Virus record (IMG/VR): IMGVR_UViG_3300028392_000041
Coordinates: 1-64,000 of that record
Length of the DNA stretch: 64,000 nucleotides
Strand: one strand, 5' to 3'
Source of the DNA: a virus
In this document: positions 46,845 to 54,039 of the stretch, piece after piece
How positions within the stretch are numbered: the stretch's first letter is position 1
Layout of the letters: every line of letters begins with the position of its first letter
Notes under the pieces: model-generated
What the model saw: the letters and a program-made list of their open reading frames with translations, nothing else
Databases searched by the model: none
What the model was told of the DNA's origin: nothing
Position numbers and translations under genes: made by a program

Positions 46845-47374
46845 TATGAGAACGATGTAGAATATTGTTTAACGATAGAATCTATAACATCTTTAGACAG
46901 TAATTTAATTCTTCGTTTTGATTCGTTTATCCTATTTTCGTAGTCGAAATTATCGACAGGACTGGCTCCTGGAAATGATGGCATTACAACATGTGTTGTG
47001 GCAATTCCTGAGTTTGTCGTAGCATCAACTGTAGCTTCATAGTGATGAGTATGGTATTCATTACCTGCGCCATATTTGTCTGTTACATATTTTCCAAGTG
47101 TATTATAATTTAATGGGAAATCGCTTCTATAATCATAGAGTCCATTAAAAATCATAATAATCCAATGGTATTTTGGTGTACCATAAACTTTTGTGGAAAT
47201 TATTTCAGGAGTTTCGTCATCTAGAATATCATAATAATCATACATGGTATAATTTTCAAGATCTTTTGTAAGAAACCTGACATTTGTTGTAATGTCTTTG
47301 ACAATTTTTAACGATGGGTTTCCTTCTTTATCTAGAAAGTCGTAGTAAATATTTGGCATTAAAGCGAAGTACAT
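46844..47374 (-). CDS. 53: Baseplate wedge protein gp53
   Basis: The 176-residue protein (T4: 196) has the family features: short N-terminal strand, TMYDYYDILDDETPEIISTKVYG followed by TPKYHWIIMIFNGLYDYRSDFPL, with T4 showing EEIANALYGNPQLYWVLLMCNDNYDPYYGW. gp53 clamps neighbouring wedges together around the hub. The ATG at 47374 has a GAGGA site 11 bases upstream; a later ATG (47359) has none. Confidence 0.88.
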   Translation of the reverse strand: MYFALMPNIYYDFLDKEGNPSLKIVKDITTNVRFLTKDLENYTMYDYYDILDDETPEIISTKVYGTPKYHWIIMIFNGLYDYRSDFPLNYNTLGKYVTDKYGAGNEYHTHHYEATVDATTNSGIATTHVVMPSFPGASPVDNFDYENRINESKRRIKLLSKDVIDSIVKQYSTSFS

Positions 47375-47375
47375 T

Positions 47376-48587
47376 TTAGTAGTTTTCCTCGATTTGTTTC
47401 TTAGTAAGAATAGCCAGTTCTTTAAAGGATAATGTTATATCGATTTGAGTAGGCATACCATCTTCGAACGCATTAAACATACCATTTGGCGTATAATTCA
47501 CATTCATATCTGTAAGCACACAGGATGTATGACGATGTAGATTCAAATTTTCTTTACCATTATTATAGTAGAAAATATCAAATTCAGATGGATAGATAAA
47601 CACAAAGTTATTTGAATCTTTGTATTCAGGATGCATATGAATTTTAAATTCTTTAATGATGTTTAACACATTTTTTGCTTCATTGGAATTTCTTGGAAAA
47701 AACTTATAATCTAAACTAAATGTTCTAAACTCAACTGATTTGAATAAATTTTCTTTCTTTGGGTTTGCTGCTAAACCAGACTGAGCAGAAAGAGCTGCTG
47801 CTTGTGGACCTTTAGATAATGCTAAAGATGCGACAATAGCATTGACAGTTCCAGTAGCATTTGTTAAATTGCCAGTTGTCATTGCTTTAACTAATTCAGT
47901 ACCACCTGTTGCTGCCATTTGATACGCAGCAGTATCTTCAGCAGACCAGTCCATTTGATAACGAATACTTAACTGATTTGGAACATGAAGCGCAATTGCT
48001 TTCTTTAGTCGTTTCTGTTGTTTAGTTAATTTTCCACCTGATAGTGCGCCAACAGCAGTTGCGCCAATACCACCAGCAATTAATGGACCAGCTGCACCAG
48101 CCATCGCTCCACCAACAACACTTTTAGTTGCTACACTGGCAGCTGTAAATATACGAGAACTTCTTGATACATTTTTGATTCCACCAGCCATCTTTGCTTT
48201 TTCTGCTAACGATGATGCAATTTTTCCAGGAGCAGCTACTGCTCCAGCAGCAGCACCTGCAGCGCCAAGGGCAATGGCTGATGGACCAGCTGTTCCAGCA
48301 ATCGTTTGAGCGAGGTTATAATTATTTGACGCAAGATCACCCTGCATTCTGGCAGGAACTAAAGAAGCATCAACAGTTGGTTCTTTATTGACTTTTAAAA
48401 CTCTTGAATCTTCAGCTACATTAATGTAGAAAATAACATAATTTCCACCATAAACTTGGTTATTAGAATATAAATCGCTTGGATATGAATATTGTTTAAT
48501 ATCATACTGCGATGGAGTAAATTCTGTTGGTACTCCAGCTGCTCTTGGTGGGGCACTCTTAGTTGGTGTTGCTTGGGTATCTGCCAT
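47376..48587 (-). CDS. 48: Baseplate tail-tube cap gp48-like
   Basis: The protein is 403 residues (T4 gp48: 364). The C-terminal half has FRTFSLDYKFFPRNSNEAKNV, IIKEFKIHMHPE and LTDMNVNYTPNGMF, typical of gp48/gp54 tube-initiator proteins. Residues 95-190 are unusually rich in Ala and Gly (GAAGAAAGAVAAPGKI, GGAMAGAAGPLIAGGIGATAVG), which may be a hydrophobic insert; T4 gp48 binds the tape measure. It is the first gene of the minus-strand structural block, diverging from gp4 with 41 bases between. Confidence 0.78.
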   Translation of the reverse strand: MADTQATPTKSAPPRAAGVPTEFTPSQYDIKQYSYPSDLYSNNQVYGGNYVIFYINVAEDSRVLKVNKEPTVDASLVPARMQGDLASNNYNLAQTIAGTAGPSAIALGAAGAAAGAVAAPGKIASSLAEKAKMAGGIKNVSRSSRIFTAASVATKSVVGGAMAGAAGPLIAGGIGATAVGALSGGKLTKQQKRLKKAIALHVPNQLSIRYQMDWSAEDTAAYQMAATGGTELVKAMTTGNLTNATGTVNAIVASLALSKGPQAAALSAQSGLAANPKKENLFKSVEFRTFSLDYKFFPRNSNEAKNVLNIIKEFKIHMHPEYKDSNNFVFIYPSEFDIFYYNNGKENLNLHRHTSCVLTDMNVNYTPNGMFNAFEDGMPTQIDITLSFKELAILTKKQIEENY

Positions 48588-48595
48588 GTTTTTCT

Positions 48596-48603
48596 CTAAA
48601 TAG
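48596..48603 (+). promoter_or_regulatory. Late promoter-like box for the plus-strand block
   Basis: CTAAATAG on the plus strand lies 26 bases upstream of the gp4 ATG. CTAAATA is the variant also seen before the tail sheath gene. It would open the plus-strand late unit running to 53.8 kb. Confidence 0.4.
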
Positions 48604-48623
48604 TAGATTAGATCGTTATAGTA

Positions 48624-48631
48624 TATTTATG
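48624..48631 (-). promoter_or_regulatory. Late promoter-like box for gp48-like gene
   Basis: CATAAATA on the minus strand lies 37 bases upstream of the gp48-like ATG and overlaps the gp4 start codon on the other strand. The two boxes make a compact divergent late promoter pair. Confidence 0.45.
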
Positions 48632-49063
48632 TTCCACAAAAGAAAGTTTACACCAACAAACCCACAAAAATACTCTGGGGATCCAACAAACATAATTATG
48701 AGATCCAGCTGGGAAACCAAGTTTGCTAACTGGTGTGATGTAAATCCAAGTATAGTTAAGTGGGTTTCAGAGGAAACTATTATCCCTTATCGTTGTGGCA
48801 CAGATAACAAAATACATCGTTATTTCGTTGACTTTAAGATCGTTGTAAAAGAGTCAACTGGTAATCTTAAAACATATCTGGTTGAAATTAAACCATACAA
48901 ACAGACAATTCCTCCTGTGTTTCCTGGACGCCAAACTCAGCGTTATCTTCAAGAATCATTCGCTTATATCAAGAACCAGTCTAAATGGTCTGCAGCGACA
49001 CAGTATGCAAAAGAGCGAGGTTGGGAGTTTATTAAACTGACGGAACATGAACTGGGACTATAA
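48629..49063 (+). CDS. 4: Head completion nuclease gp4
   Basis: The 144-residue protein (T4: 150) has the GDPTNIIMRSSWE motif (about residues 17-29) typical of gp4, and a VDFK ... YLVEIKPY pattern (about 69-92) resembling a PD-(D/E)xK-type nuclease centre. gp4 is needed to complete and package heads. The ATG at 48629 begins MFHKRKFTPTNP; the open frame extends upstream but without a ribosome binding site or family similarity. Confidence 0.88.
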   Translation: MFHKRKFTPTNPQKYSGDPTNIIMRSSWETKFANWCDVNPSIVKWVSEETIIPYRCGTDNKIHRYFVDFKIVVKESTGNLKTYLVEIKPYKQTIPPVFPGRQTQRYLQESFAYIKNQSKWSAATQYAKERGWEFIKLTEHELGL

Positions 49064-49066
49064 ATA
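49059..49066 (+). promoter_or_regulatory. Exact TATAAATA box at the end of gp4
   Basis: The plus strand reads TATAAATA across the gp4 stop codon, ending 5 bases before the next ATG (49072). As with gp25, this spacing leaves no room for a leader, so a leaderless message, a misread box, or expression of later genes are all possible. Confidence 0.5.
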
Positions 49067-49071
49067 TACTT

Positions 49072-49668
49072 ATGGCTACTAAATCTCAAATGCAGGATAT
49101 CTTTGATAAGTATCGCTACGATCCTTCGATAGTGAAAAAGTCTAAGACTTGGTTCGAACAACAAGCACTGTTGTTGAGTAAGAAACGCATCACACCACAA
49201 ATGGTGATTAATAATGACCCAGCAAATGTAAAAAGCCCAAATGCTATTATGCCTGGAAAAATGTATATGTTTTTCTATGATCCAAAGCTGAAGGCAGAAT
49301 TACCATACTACGATAAGTTTCCACTAGTGTTCCCATTTAGAAGAATGGAAGATGGGTTTATCGGTTTAAACATGCACTACCTTCCACATAGATTAAGAAT
49401 TATGCTTATGGACAGGTTGATGATATTTGCAAACAATGACAAAATGGACGCTACAACAAAATTGCGTTACTCTTGGGCATTGATTGATGGTGTGGCTAAG
49501 TTTAATTTGGCCAAGCCATGTGTTAAAAGATATTTAACAAACCACTTAAAATCTCAGTTGGTAAATGTGCCAGCAGATGATTGGACAACAGCATTGATGC
49601 TTCCTGTAGAGAGATTTACTAAAGCATCTAAAGAATATGTCTGGTCAGAATCTAGGAAAAAGATATGA
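49072..49668 (+). CDS. Conserved T4-like assembly protein, unknown exact role
   Basis: The 198-residue protein contains MYMFFYDPKLKAELPYYDKFPLVFPF and GFIGLNMHYLPHRLRIMLMDRLM, a block I recall from many T4-superfamily phages near head and tail completion genes, with inconsistent naming. The basic N- and C-termini could bind DNA. It lies between gp4 and a gp54-like gene, so an assembly function is likely. I do not assign a T4 gene number. Confidence 0.7.
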   Translation: MATKSQMQDIFDKYRYDPSIVKKSKTWFEQQALLLSKKRITPQMVINNDPANVKSPNAIMPGKMYMFFYDPKLKAELPYYDKFPLVFPFRRMEDGFIGLNMHYLPHRLRIMLMDRLMIFANNDKMDATTKLRYSWALIDGVAKFNLAKPCVKRYLTNHLKSQLVNVPADDWTTALMLPVERFTKASKEYVWSESRKKI

Positions 49669-50411
49669 AGATTAGCGATTTCGTTTCGTCTATGGGTAAA
49701 GGAATGGCAAGAACAAACAGATTTTCTGTTATTTTATCTATGCCAACTGTAGTTACTGGAGACGCAACTCCTGGAAGAACAGAATTAAAAAATTTACTAC
49801 TGTTCTGCGACCAAGCCCAATTACCTGGACTTACAGTAAATGCAACACCAATTAGAATATTTGGCGAAGTAAGAGAAACACCTACAGAATATAATTACGA
49901 ACCAATTACTCTTTCTTTTTATGTTGACAGAAAAATGCACCTTAAAGCATGGTTCGATGATTGGATTAAAATGATTCAAAATGGAAGTCAAAGAACATTC
50001 AGATACTATGATGAATATATTTGCCCACAAATGCAGATTCTAGTTCAAGATACAAAAGACAGATCAACATATCAAGTAAATCTGTATGAAGTTTGGCCAA
50101 AAAGTATTGGAGCAATTCAATTAGATTATGCTTCTAAAGATATTATGAAGCTGTCTGTAACTCTACAGTATAAGTATTGGAGATATATTACAGTTGATGA
50201 CACAAGAGAAAATATTAAAGAACAGTCTGAATTAAGTAAACTTACAGGAATTCCTGAAGAATATTTCTCTAAGTTTAATTCATTCCAAAATGATTTGTCT
50301 GGAGCAATTTCTTCTAGACTTAATAGTACCGCACTGTTGGGTTGGATGAAAGGAACAGGTGGTGGTGTTAGTGCTGATCAATCATTAAGTGCTGGCGAAG
50401 AAATAGTTTAA
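49665..50411 (+). CDS. 54: Baseplate tail-tube initiator gp54-like
   Basis: The 248-residue protein has the tail-tube fold pattern: NRFSVILSMPT, FCDQAQLPGL, YEPITLSFYVDRKMHLKAWFDDWI, VNLYEVWPKSIGAIQLDYAS. T4 gp54 is 320 residues and caps the baseplate to start tube polymerisation. The start overlaps the previous stop by 4 bases (ATGA). A second tube-like protein, gp19, would be expected near the sheath gene outside the window; if that is missing, this one could be the tube itself. Confidence 0.7.
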   Translation: MKISDFVSSMGKGMARTNRFSVILSMPTVVTGDATPGRTELKNLLLFCDQAQLPGLTVNATPIRIFGEVRETPTEYNYEPITLSFYVDRKMHLKAWFDDWIKMIQNGSQRTFRYYDEYICPQMQILVQDTKDRSTYQVNLYEVWPKSIGAIQLDYASKDIMKLSVTLQYKYWRYITVDDTRENIKEQSELSKLTGIPEEYFSKFNSFQNDLSGAISSRLNSTALLGWMKGTGGGVSADQSLSAGEEIV

Positions 50412-50426
50412 TTAAGGAGTATTAAA

Positions 50427-50945
50427 ATGGCAGAAGAAAAGAAAAAAGACGAAGATTGGATGCAAAAGAAATGGCGTCCAGCCATGGGGTGGATGTACAT
50501 GGTTGTTTGTTTCTTTGATATGGTTATCTTCCCAATTCTTTGGGCATTAGTACAAACAATTCAACACCAACAATTGGTTCAGTGGAATCCTTTAACACTT
50601 CAAGGTGCTGGTTTATTCCATGTCGCCATGGGTGCTGTTTTAGGTATTGCTGCTTTTGGTCGTACTCAAGAGAAAATTGCAGGGAGCGCAACAAATGCCA
50701 CACCAAGTACTACCCCAACACCAACGCCATCCTTTGGAGCAGGCATGCCTTCAGCACCTAGCCCAACGCAATCAGCAGGATTCGGTTCAGGTTTTAATTC
50801 CCCAACTCCAACAACAGCAGGTGGTTTCGGTGGAGCAGGAGTATCAACAACAACAGTAGCAAATGGTGGTGCTGGAACAGGATTTAATTTCGGAGCAGGA
50901 TTACATCCTGATGATCCACCAACTCGTAATACTAGAAACGACTAA
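50427..50945 (+). CDS. Holin-like membrane protein with low-complexity tail
   Basis: The 172-residue protein has a charged start (MAEEKKKDEDWMQKKWRPAMGW), a hydrophobic segment at about residues 22-45 (YMVVCFFDMVIFPILWALVQ) and another at about 58-76 (GAGLFHVAMGAVLGIAAFG), the pattern of small phage holins with 2-3 membrane segments. The C-terminal 90 residues are Thr/Pro/Gly/Ser-rich. It has an AAGGAG site 8 bases upstream. It would permeabilise the inner membrane for the endolysins at 57.5 and 60.1 kb. Confidence 0.75.
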   Translation: MAEEKKKDEDWMQKKWRPAMGWMYMVVCFFDMVIFPILWALVQTIQHQQLVQWNPLTLQGAGLFHVAMGAVLGIAAFGRTQEKIAGSATNATPSTTPTPTPSFGAGMPSAPSPTQSAGFGSGFNSPTPTTAGGFGGAGVSTTTVANGGAGTGFNFGAGLHPDDPPTRNTRND

Positions 50946-50947
50946 TA

Positions 50948-51364
50948 ATGAAAATTGATGATAATTTGAGCGAAATCTTTAATATGACTCCGATTGAAAA
51001 GGTAACAGGTGAATTAATCGTTGCTGAAACTGGAGAAATTATAGAATCACAAGACCAAAAGATTGAATCTGATTATGATAAAACCAGAGCAAATCTTTTG
51101 GACTTATTGACCAAAGGTCAAGACGCATTAACAACTGCTCTTGCTGTTGCAAAACAGTCTGAACATCCAAGAGCATTTGAAGTCGTTGGGAATTTAATGA
51201 AACAGGTTGCAGATATTAATAGTCAGCTTATGGAATTACATCAACAGAAACAGAAAATTGATGAACCAAAAGGTGGCGCAAAAACTGTAAATAATAATGC
51301 TATCTTTGTAGGTAGCACAAGCGAATTGAACAAATTGATTGATAAGATGAATAAGGGGAATTGA
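50948..51364 (+). CDS. 16: Small terminase subunit gp16
   Basis: The 138-residue protein (T4: 164) shows the gp16 layout: acidic start, ESDYDKTRANLLDLL helix, SEHPRAFEVVGNLMKQVADINSQLMELH (T4: [26 protein letters not shown]) and a C-terminal NAIFVGSTSELNKLI (T4: NATVFMGSPTELMDEI). It regulates the large terminase and recognises DNA. Its separation from gp17 by 49 kb and opposite strand is unlike T4 but known in other relatives. Confidence 0.93.
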   Translation: MKIDDNLSEIFNMTPIEKVTGELIVAETGEIIESQDQKIESDYDKTRANLLDLLTKGQDALTTALAVAKQSEHPRAFEVVGNLMKQVADINSQLMELHQQKQKIDEPKGGAKTVNNNAIFVGSTSELNKLIDKMNKGN

Positions 51365-51367
51365 GTT

Positions 51368-52078
51368 ATGTCATTACCGATGATGAAGACACCATTATAT
51401 TCTGTGAAGATTCCTTCTACAGAACAAAAAGTAACATTTAGACCATTTTTGGTCAGAGAAGAAAAAGCATTGTTGCTGGCACAGCAAAGCGAGAGTGTTG
51501 AGGTTATGACCAATACACTGAAAGAAATTATTACAAACTGCGTTAGAGAAAAAATTAATATTGATTCTTTGGCAGTTTTTGATGTTGAATATTTGTTTAC
51601 ACAAATAAGAGCAAAGTCTGTGGGTGAAACTGTTGACTTAGTGTTTAATTGTCAGCACTGCGAACAAGAAAAAAATAAAGTTAAATTGTCTATTGATTTA
51701 ACAACTATTGAAATAGTTAAAGATCCTAACCATACAAATAGAATACATCTATTTGATGAGTGTGGTGTAATGATGAGATATCCAAATCTAGAAACATTCA
51801 GAAAAGCGGATGGTAAAGAAGAAGATATTAATGCTGTTATGGAGTTGGTTATTGACTGTATTGAGTCAATCTATAATGGCGATGAAGTATTTTATGCCAA
51901 AGAACAAACTAAAAAAGAATTAGAAGATTTTGTAATGAATCTTACCAAAGAACAATTCGATAAAATTGAAGAATTTTTTGTTAGTATTCCAAAGTTTAAA
52001 AAAGTAATAGAATTTGACTGCCCAGCGTGTGGCGCACATAACGAAACAGCTCTGGAGGGAACAGCCAGTTTTTTTTAA
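51368..52078 (+). CDS. 26: Baseplate hub/tape-measure chaperone gp26-like
   Basis: The 236-residue protein has LPMMKTPLYSVKIPSTEQKVTFRPFLVREEKALLLA, the opening of the T4 gp26 family, and a probable zinc ribbon with CQHC (C95, C98) and CPAC (C218, C221). In T4, gp26 acts in hub assembly together with gp51 and the tape measure gp29. Its 3' end holds a run of eight T bases next to the UAA stop and a GGAGGG upstream, a likely -1 frameshift site leading into the overlapping 60-codon frame. Confidence 0.85.
   Translation: MSLPMMKTPLYSVKIPSTEQKVTFRPFLVREEKALLLAQQSESVEVMTNTLKEIITNCVREKINIDSLAVFDVEYLFTQIRAKSVGETVDLVFNCQHCEQEKNKVKLSIDLTTIEIVKDPNHTNRIHLFDECGVMMRYPNLETFRKADGKEEDINAVMELVIDCIESIYNGDEVFYAKEQTKKELEDFVMNLTKEQFDKIEEFFVSIPKFKKVIEFDCPACGAHNETALEGTASFF
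52054..52078 (+). promoter_or_regulatory. Candidate programmed -1 ribosomal frameshift site
   Basis: In the gp26-like frame the codons read AGT TTT TTT TAA (52067-52078). The heptamer T TTT TTT allows both tRNAs to slip back one base; the zero-frame stop follows at once. A GGAGGG stretch (52054-52059) lies about 9 bases before the slip, the spacing at which an internal Shine-Dalgarno stimulates -1 slippage in dnaX. After the slip the frame reads LINLSHESLANYY and stays open for 60 codons. Confidence 0.65.
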
Positions 52079-52257
52079 TAAATCTCAGTCATGAGTCGTT
52101 GGCCAATTACTATAAAACCAACTTCGCTCTGATGCAATATCACAAATATTCTCTGACTGAGATTGAAGATATGATTCCTTTCGAAAGAGAGATCTATGTT
52201 GCTATGCTGGTTGAATTCTTACAAGAAGAAAAACAAAGATTAGAGAGAAACAAGTAA
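52075..52257 (+). CDS. 51: gp51-like short frame, probably expressed by -1 frameshift
   Basis: The frame from 52075 encodes 60 residues (INLSHESLANYYKTNFALM, YHKYSLTEIEDMIPFEREIY, a Glu-rich end), the pattern of short gp51-like proteins in T4-like phages. It has no ATG or GTG: the only standard start is a TTG at 52099, which would remove conserved residues. The frame is closed upstream by TAA at 52039. I infer translation as a C-terminal extension of the gp26-like protein, parallel to gpG-gpGT chaperones of lambda. The tape-measure-like gene follows 1 base later. Confidence 0.7.
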   Translation, partial: LINLSHESLANYYKTNFALMQYHKYSLTEIEDMIPFEREIYVAMLVEFLQEEKQRLERNK

Positions 52258-52258
52258 A

Positions 52259-53839
52259 ATGACAATGCAAGAACTTCTTAAGTTGCAAGCTGCGATGACA
52301 GAGAAAAACACTCTGTCCATCAATTTAAACACGCATGCAGCAAACGATCTAAAGGTTGATGTTAAGAAGTTATCTGAAGCGCAGGTCAAAGCAGCAAATG
52401 ATGAAGAATACAAAAAGAAACGCGAAGAGCAAGTAACTGATAGTCTAAAGCAATTAAATGCGACAATTAAAGAAGCAATCAAAAATGGTCTTGGCGCAGC
52501 AACTGCATCAAGAATTGGTGAAAATGATGAATCTAGACAAAATGTCGCTGGAGCAAATAGTAAATTAAGAGAATTAATGCTTGGTGGTAAAAAAGGCGAC
52601 GAACAAGTACAAAGTATAACTGGTATTCGTGGTGCAATTGATAAGTGGCTTGGTAAAAGAGAAGAAAAAGCAGCACTTAAACAAGAGAAAAAAGAATTCG
52701 TTCAAGGTGCTCTTGGTAATGATAAGCGAGCAATTGCGTTAAAGAATCTAAAAGGCGAAGATTATGCTAAGGCTGACGCTGAGAAGAGATTCGAAGAAAT
52801 TAAAGCAAAAGAAAAAGAAATAGCAGAAGCACAAAGAAGAGTTGATGCTTCTAAAGCAGCTGGATATGCTCCAAAGAAAAAAGATCTAGAAGCAGTGGAC
52901 AAGGGAACAAAAGAACTTGCCACTATGGATCCAAGAATGAAGTCAACTCTAACTAGAACTGCTCAAGAAGAAGCGCAAGAGTTTGATAAGAAAGCGAAAT
53001 TAGATACAGTAAAAGCACAAGGTGACGAAGTAACAATCGAGCGTGGTATTGGCAAGTCATTAATAGACTCGCTTGATGTTCAGAAACAACAGCTCGCAGC
53101 ATTACAACAACTTGTTGAACTTGGTGGTTCTGGTGGAGGAAGTGGTAGTGCTTCTTCTGTTGCTGCAGATTTAGCAGAAGCTGCTGTAGACAGTGCTGGT
53201 AATGGTAAAGGTGGCAAAGGTAAAATGCTTGGTAAGGCAGGTAAATTTTTGGCCAGAAATGCTGGTAAGATAGGTGCTATCGGAGCAGTTGGTATGGGTG
53301 CTTATGAAGCATATAGTGGGTATAATGATGCTGAGGAAGCAGTTCAGCGTGGTGAAATAACCAAAGAAGAAGGACAGGTTAAAAAAGGTGAGGCAGTTGG
53401 AGGTGGTGTTGGTGGCGCAGGTGGTGCACTTGCTGGTGCTGCTGCAGGTGCTGCAATTGGTTCTGTCGTTCCTGTGGTTGGAACTGCCATCGGTGGTTTA
53501 ATCGGTGGTGCTCTAGGATATTATGGTGGTTCAAAAGTTGGTACTGCTGTTGGTGGCGCAGGTGTTAAAGCAGCACAAGGATTCCAAGCTGGAGATACAG
53601 TTGCTTATGATGAGATGGGTAATCCTATTGGATCTGCTCCTACATCCTCGGAGAAAATAGAAACTGGTTCTAAAACAAATGAATCATTAAAAGTTAAAAC
53701 AAGCTCTGCTCCAACTGTTGTTAATGCTCCAACAACAATTAATAATAACGGTAGTAAGGGTGGTTCAGTTGACATTAGATCACCACTCCGTAATCAAGAA
53801 TCAAGCGTAAATAGTTACATTTCCAATCGCTACGCATAA
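52259..53839 (+). CDS. 29: Tape measure-like protein (gp29-like)
   Basis: The 526-residue protein is close in length to T4 gp29 (590). The N-terminal 250 residues are charged and helical (SEAQVKAANDEEYKKKREEQ, KAKEKEIAEAQRRVDASKAA), and residues 375-440 form an Ala/Gly-rich hydrophobic stretch (GGVGGAGGALAGAAAGAAIG, VVPVVGTAIGGLIGGALGYY), as expected of a tape measure that threads into the host membrane. The two likely chaperones lie immediately upstream. It is the last plus-strand gene before a bidirectional terminator. Confidence 0.7.
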   Translation: MTMQELLKLQAAMTEKNTLSINLNTHAANDLKVDVKKLSEAQVKAANDEEYKKKREEQVTDSLKQLNATIKEAIKNGLGAATASRIGENDESRQNVAGANSKLRELMLGGKKGDEQVQSITGIRGAIDKWLGKREEKAALKQEKKEFVQGALGNDKRAIALKNLKGEDYAKADAEKRFEEIKAKEKEIAEAQRRVDASKAAGYAPKKKDLEAVDKGTKELATMDPRMKSTLTRTAQEEAQEFDKKAKLDTVKAQGDEVTIERGIGKSLIDSLDVQKQQLAALQQLVELGGSGGGSGSASSVAADLAEAAVDSAGNGKGGKGKMLGKAGKFLARNAGKIGAIGAVGMGAYEAYSGYNDAEEAVQRGEITKEEGQVKKGEAVGGGVGGAGGALAGAAAGAAIGSVVPVVGTAIGGLIGGALGYYGGSKVGTAVGGAGVKAAQGFQAGDTVAYDEMGNPIGSAPTSSEKIETGSKTNESLKVKTSSAPTVVNAPTTINNNGSKGGSVDIRSPLRNQESSVNSYISNRYA

Positions 53840-53865
53840 AAAAAGGGATCCGAAGATCCCTTTTT
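53840..53865. terminator. Bidirectional intrinsic terminator between convergent units
   Basis: AAAAAGGGATC and GATCCCTTTTT flank a CGAA loop (UUCG when read on the minus strand), with T-runs on both sides. It ends the plus-strand tape-measure unit and the minus-strand gp32-pqqA unit, whose last stop is at 53869. Confidence 0.92.
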
Positions 53866-53868
53866 CAT

Positions 53869-53940
53869 TTACTTGTTCATTACATACATTGTAACTTCGA
53901 ACCCAAATCTCATTTCTGTAGCAGCTGGTTTAGTCCACAT
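53869..53940 (-). CDS. pqqA: PqqA-like pyrroloquinoline quinone precursor peptide
   Basis: This 23-codon gene encodes a peptide starting MWTKPA, with RFGFEVTMY in the centre and ending NK. Cellular PqqA has the same length and pattern (MW-KPA, R-G-EVT-Y); the Glu15 and Tyr19 that are cross-linked by PqqE to make PQQ are both in place. A GGAG ribosome binding site lies 6 bases before the ATG. It follows gp32 in the same direction and is closed by a terminator. No pqqB-E genes are in the window, so host enzymes would be needed. PQQ is the cofactor of methanol and glucose dehydrogenases. Confidence 0.9.
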   Translation of the reverse strand: MWTKPAATEMRFGFEVTMYVMNK

Positions 53941-53962
53941 AACAATCTCCAAAAGATTGACA

Positions 53963-54006
53963 GCAAATCCTGTCACATTTACTTATAATATAAGAGCAGG
54001 ATTTGC
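53963..54006 (-). promoter_or_regulatory. Inverted repeat with a late-like box in the pqqA leader
   Basis: A perfect 10-base inverted repeat, GCAAATCCTG (53963-53972) and CAGGATTTGC (53997-54006), encloses 24 bases containing TATAAGTA on the minus strand (53980-53987), one base off the late consensus. It lies between the gp32 stop and the PqqA start. It could form a hairpin in read-through mRNA, be an operator around a late promoter, or affect RNA processing. Confidence 0.5.
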
Positions 54007-54039
54007 CTAAGTGAATCTATTAAACTCTACTAATGAAAA

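Noticed and set aside
53956-53989. Plus-strand sigma70 promoter (TTGACA ... TATAAT) after the tape measure gene
   Set aside because: The spacer is 21 bases and there is no plus-strand gene downstream.
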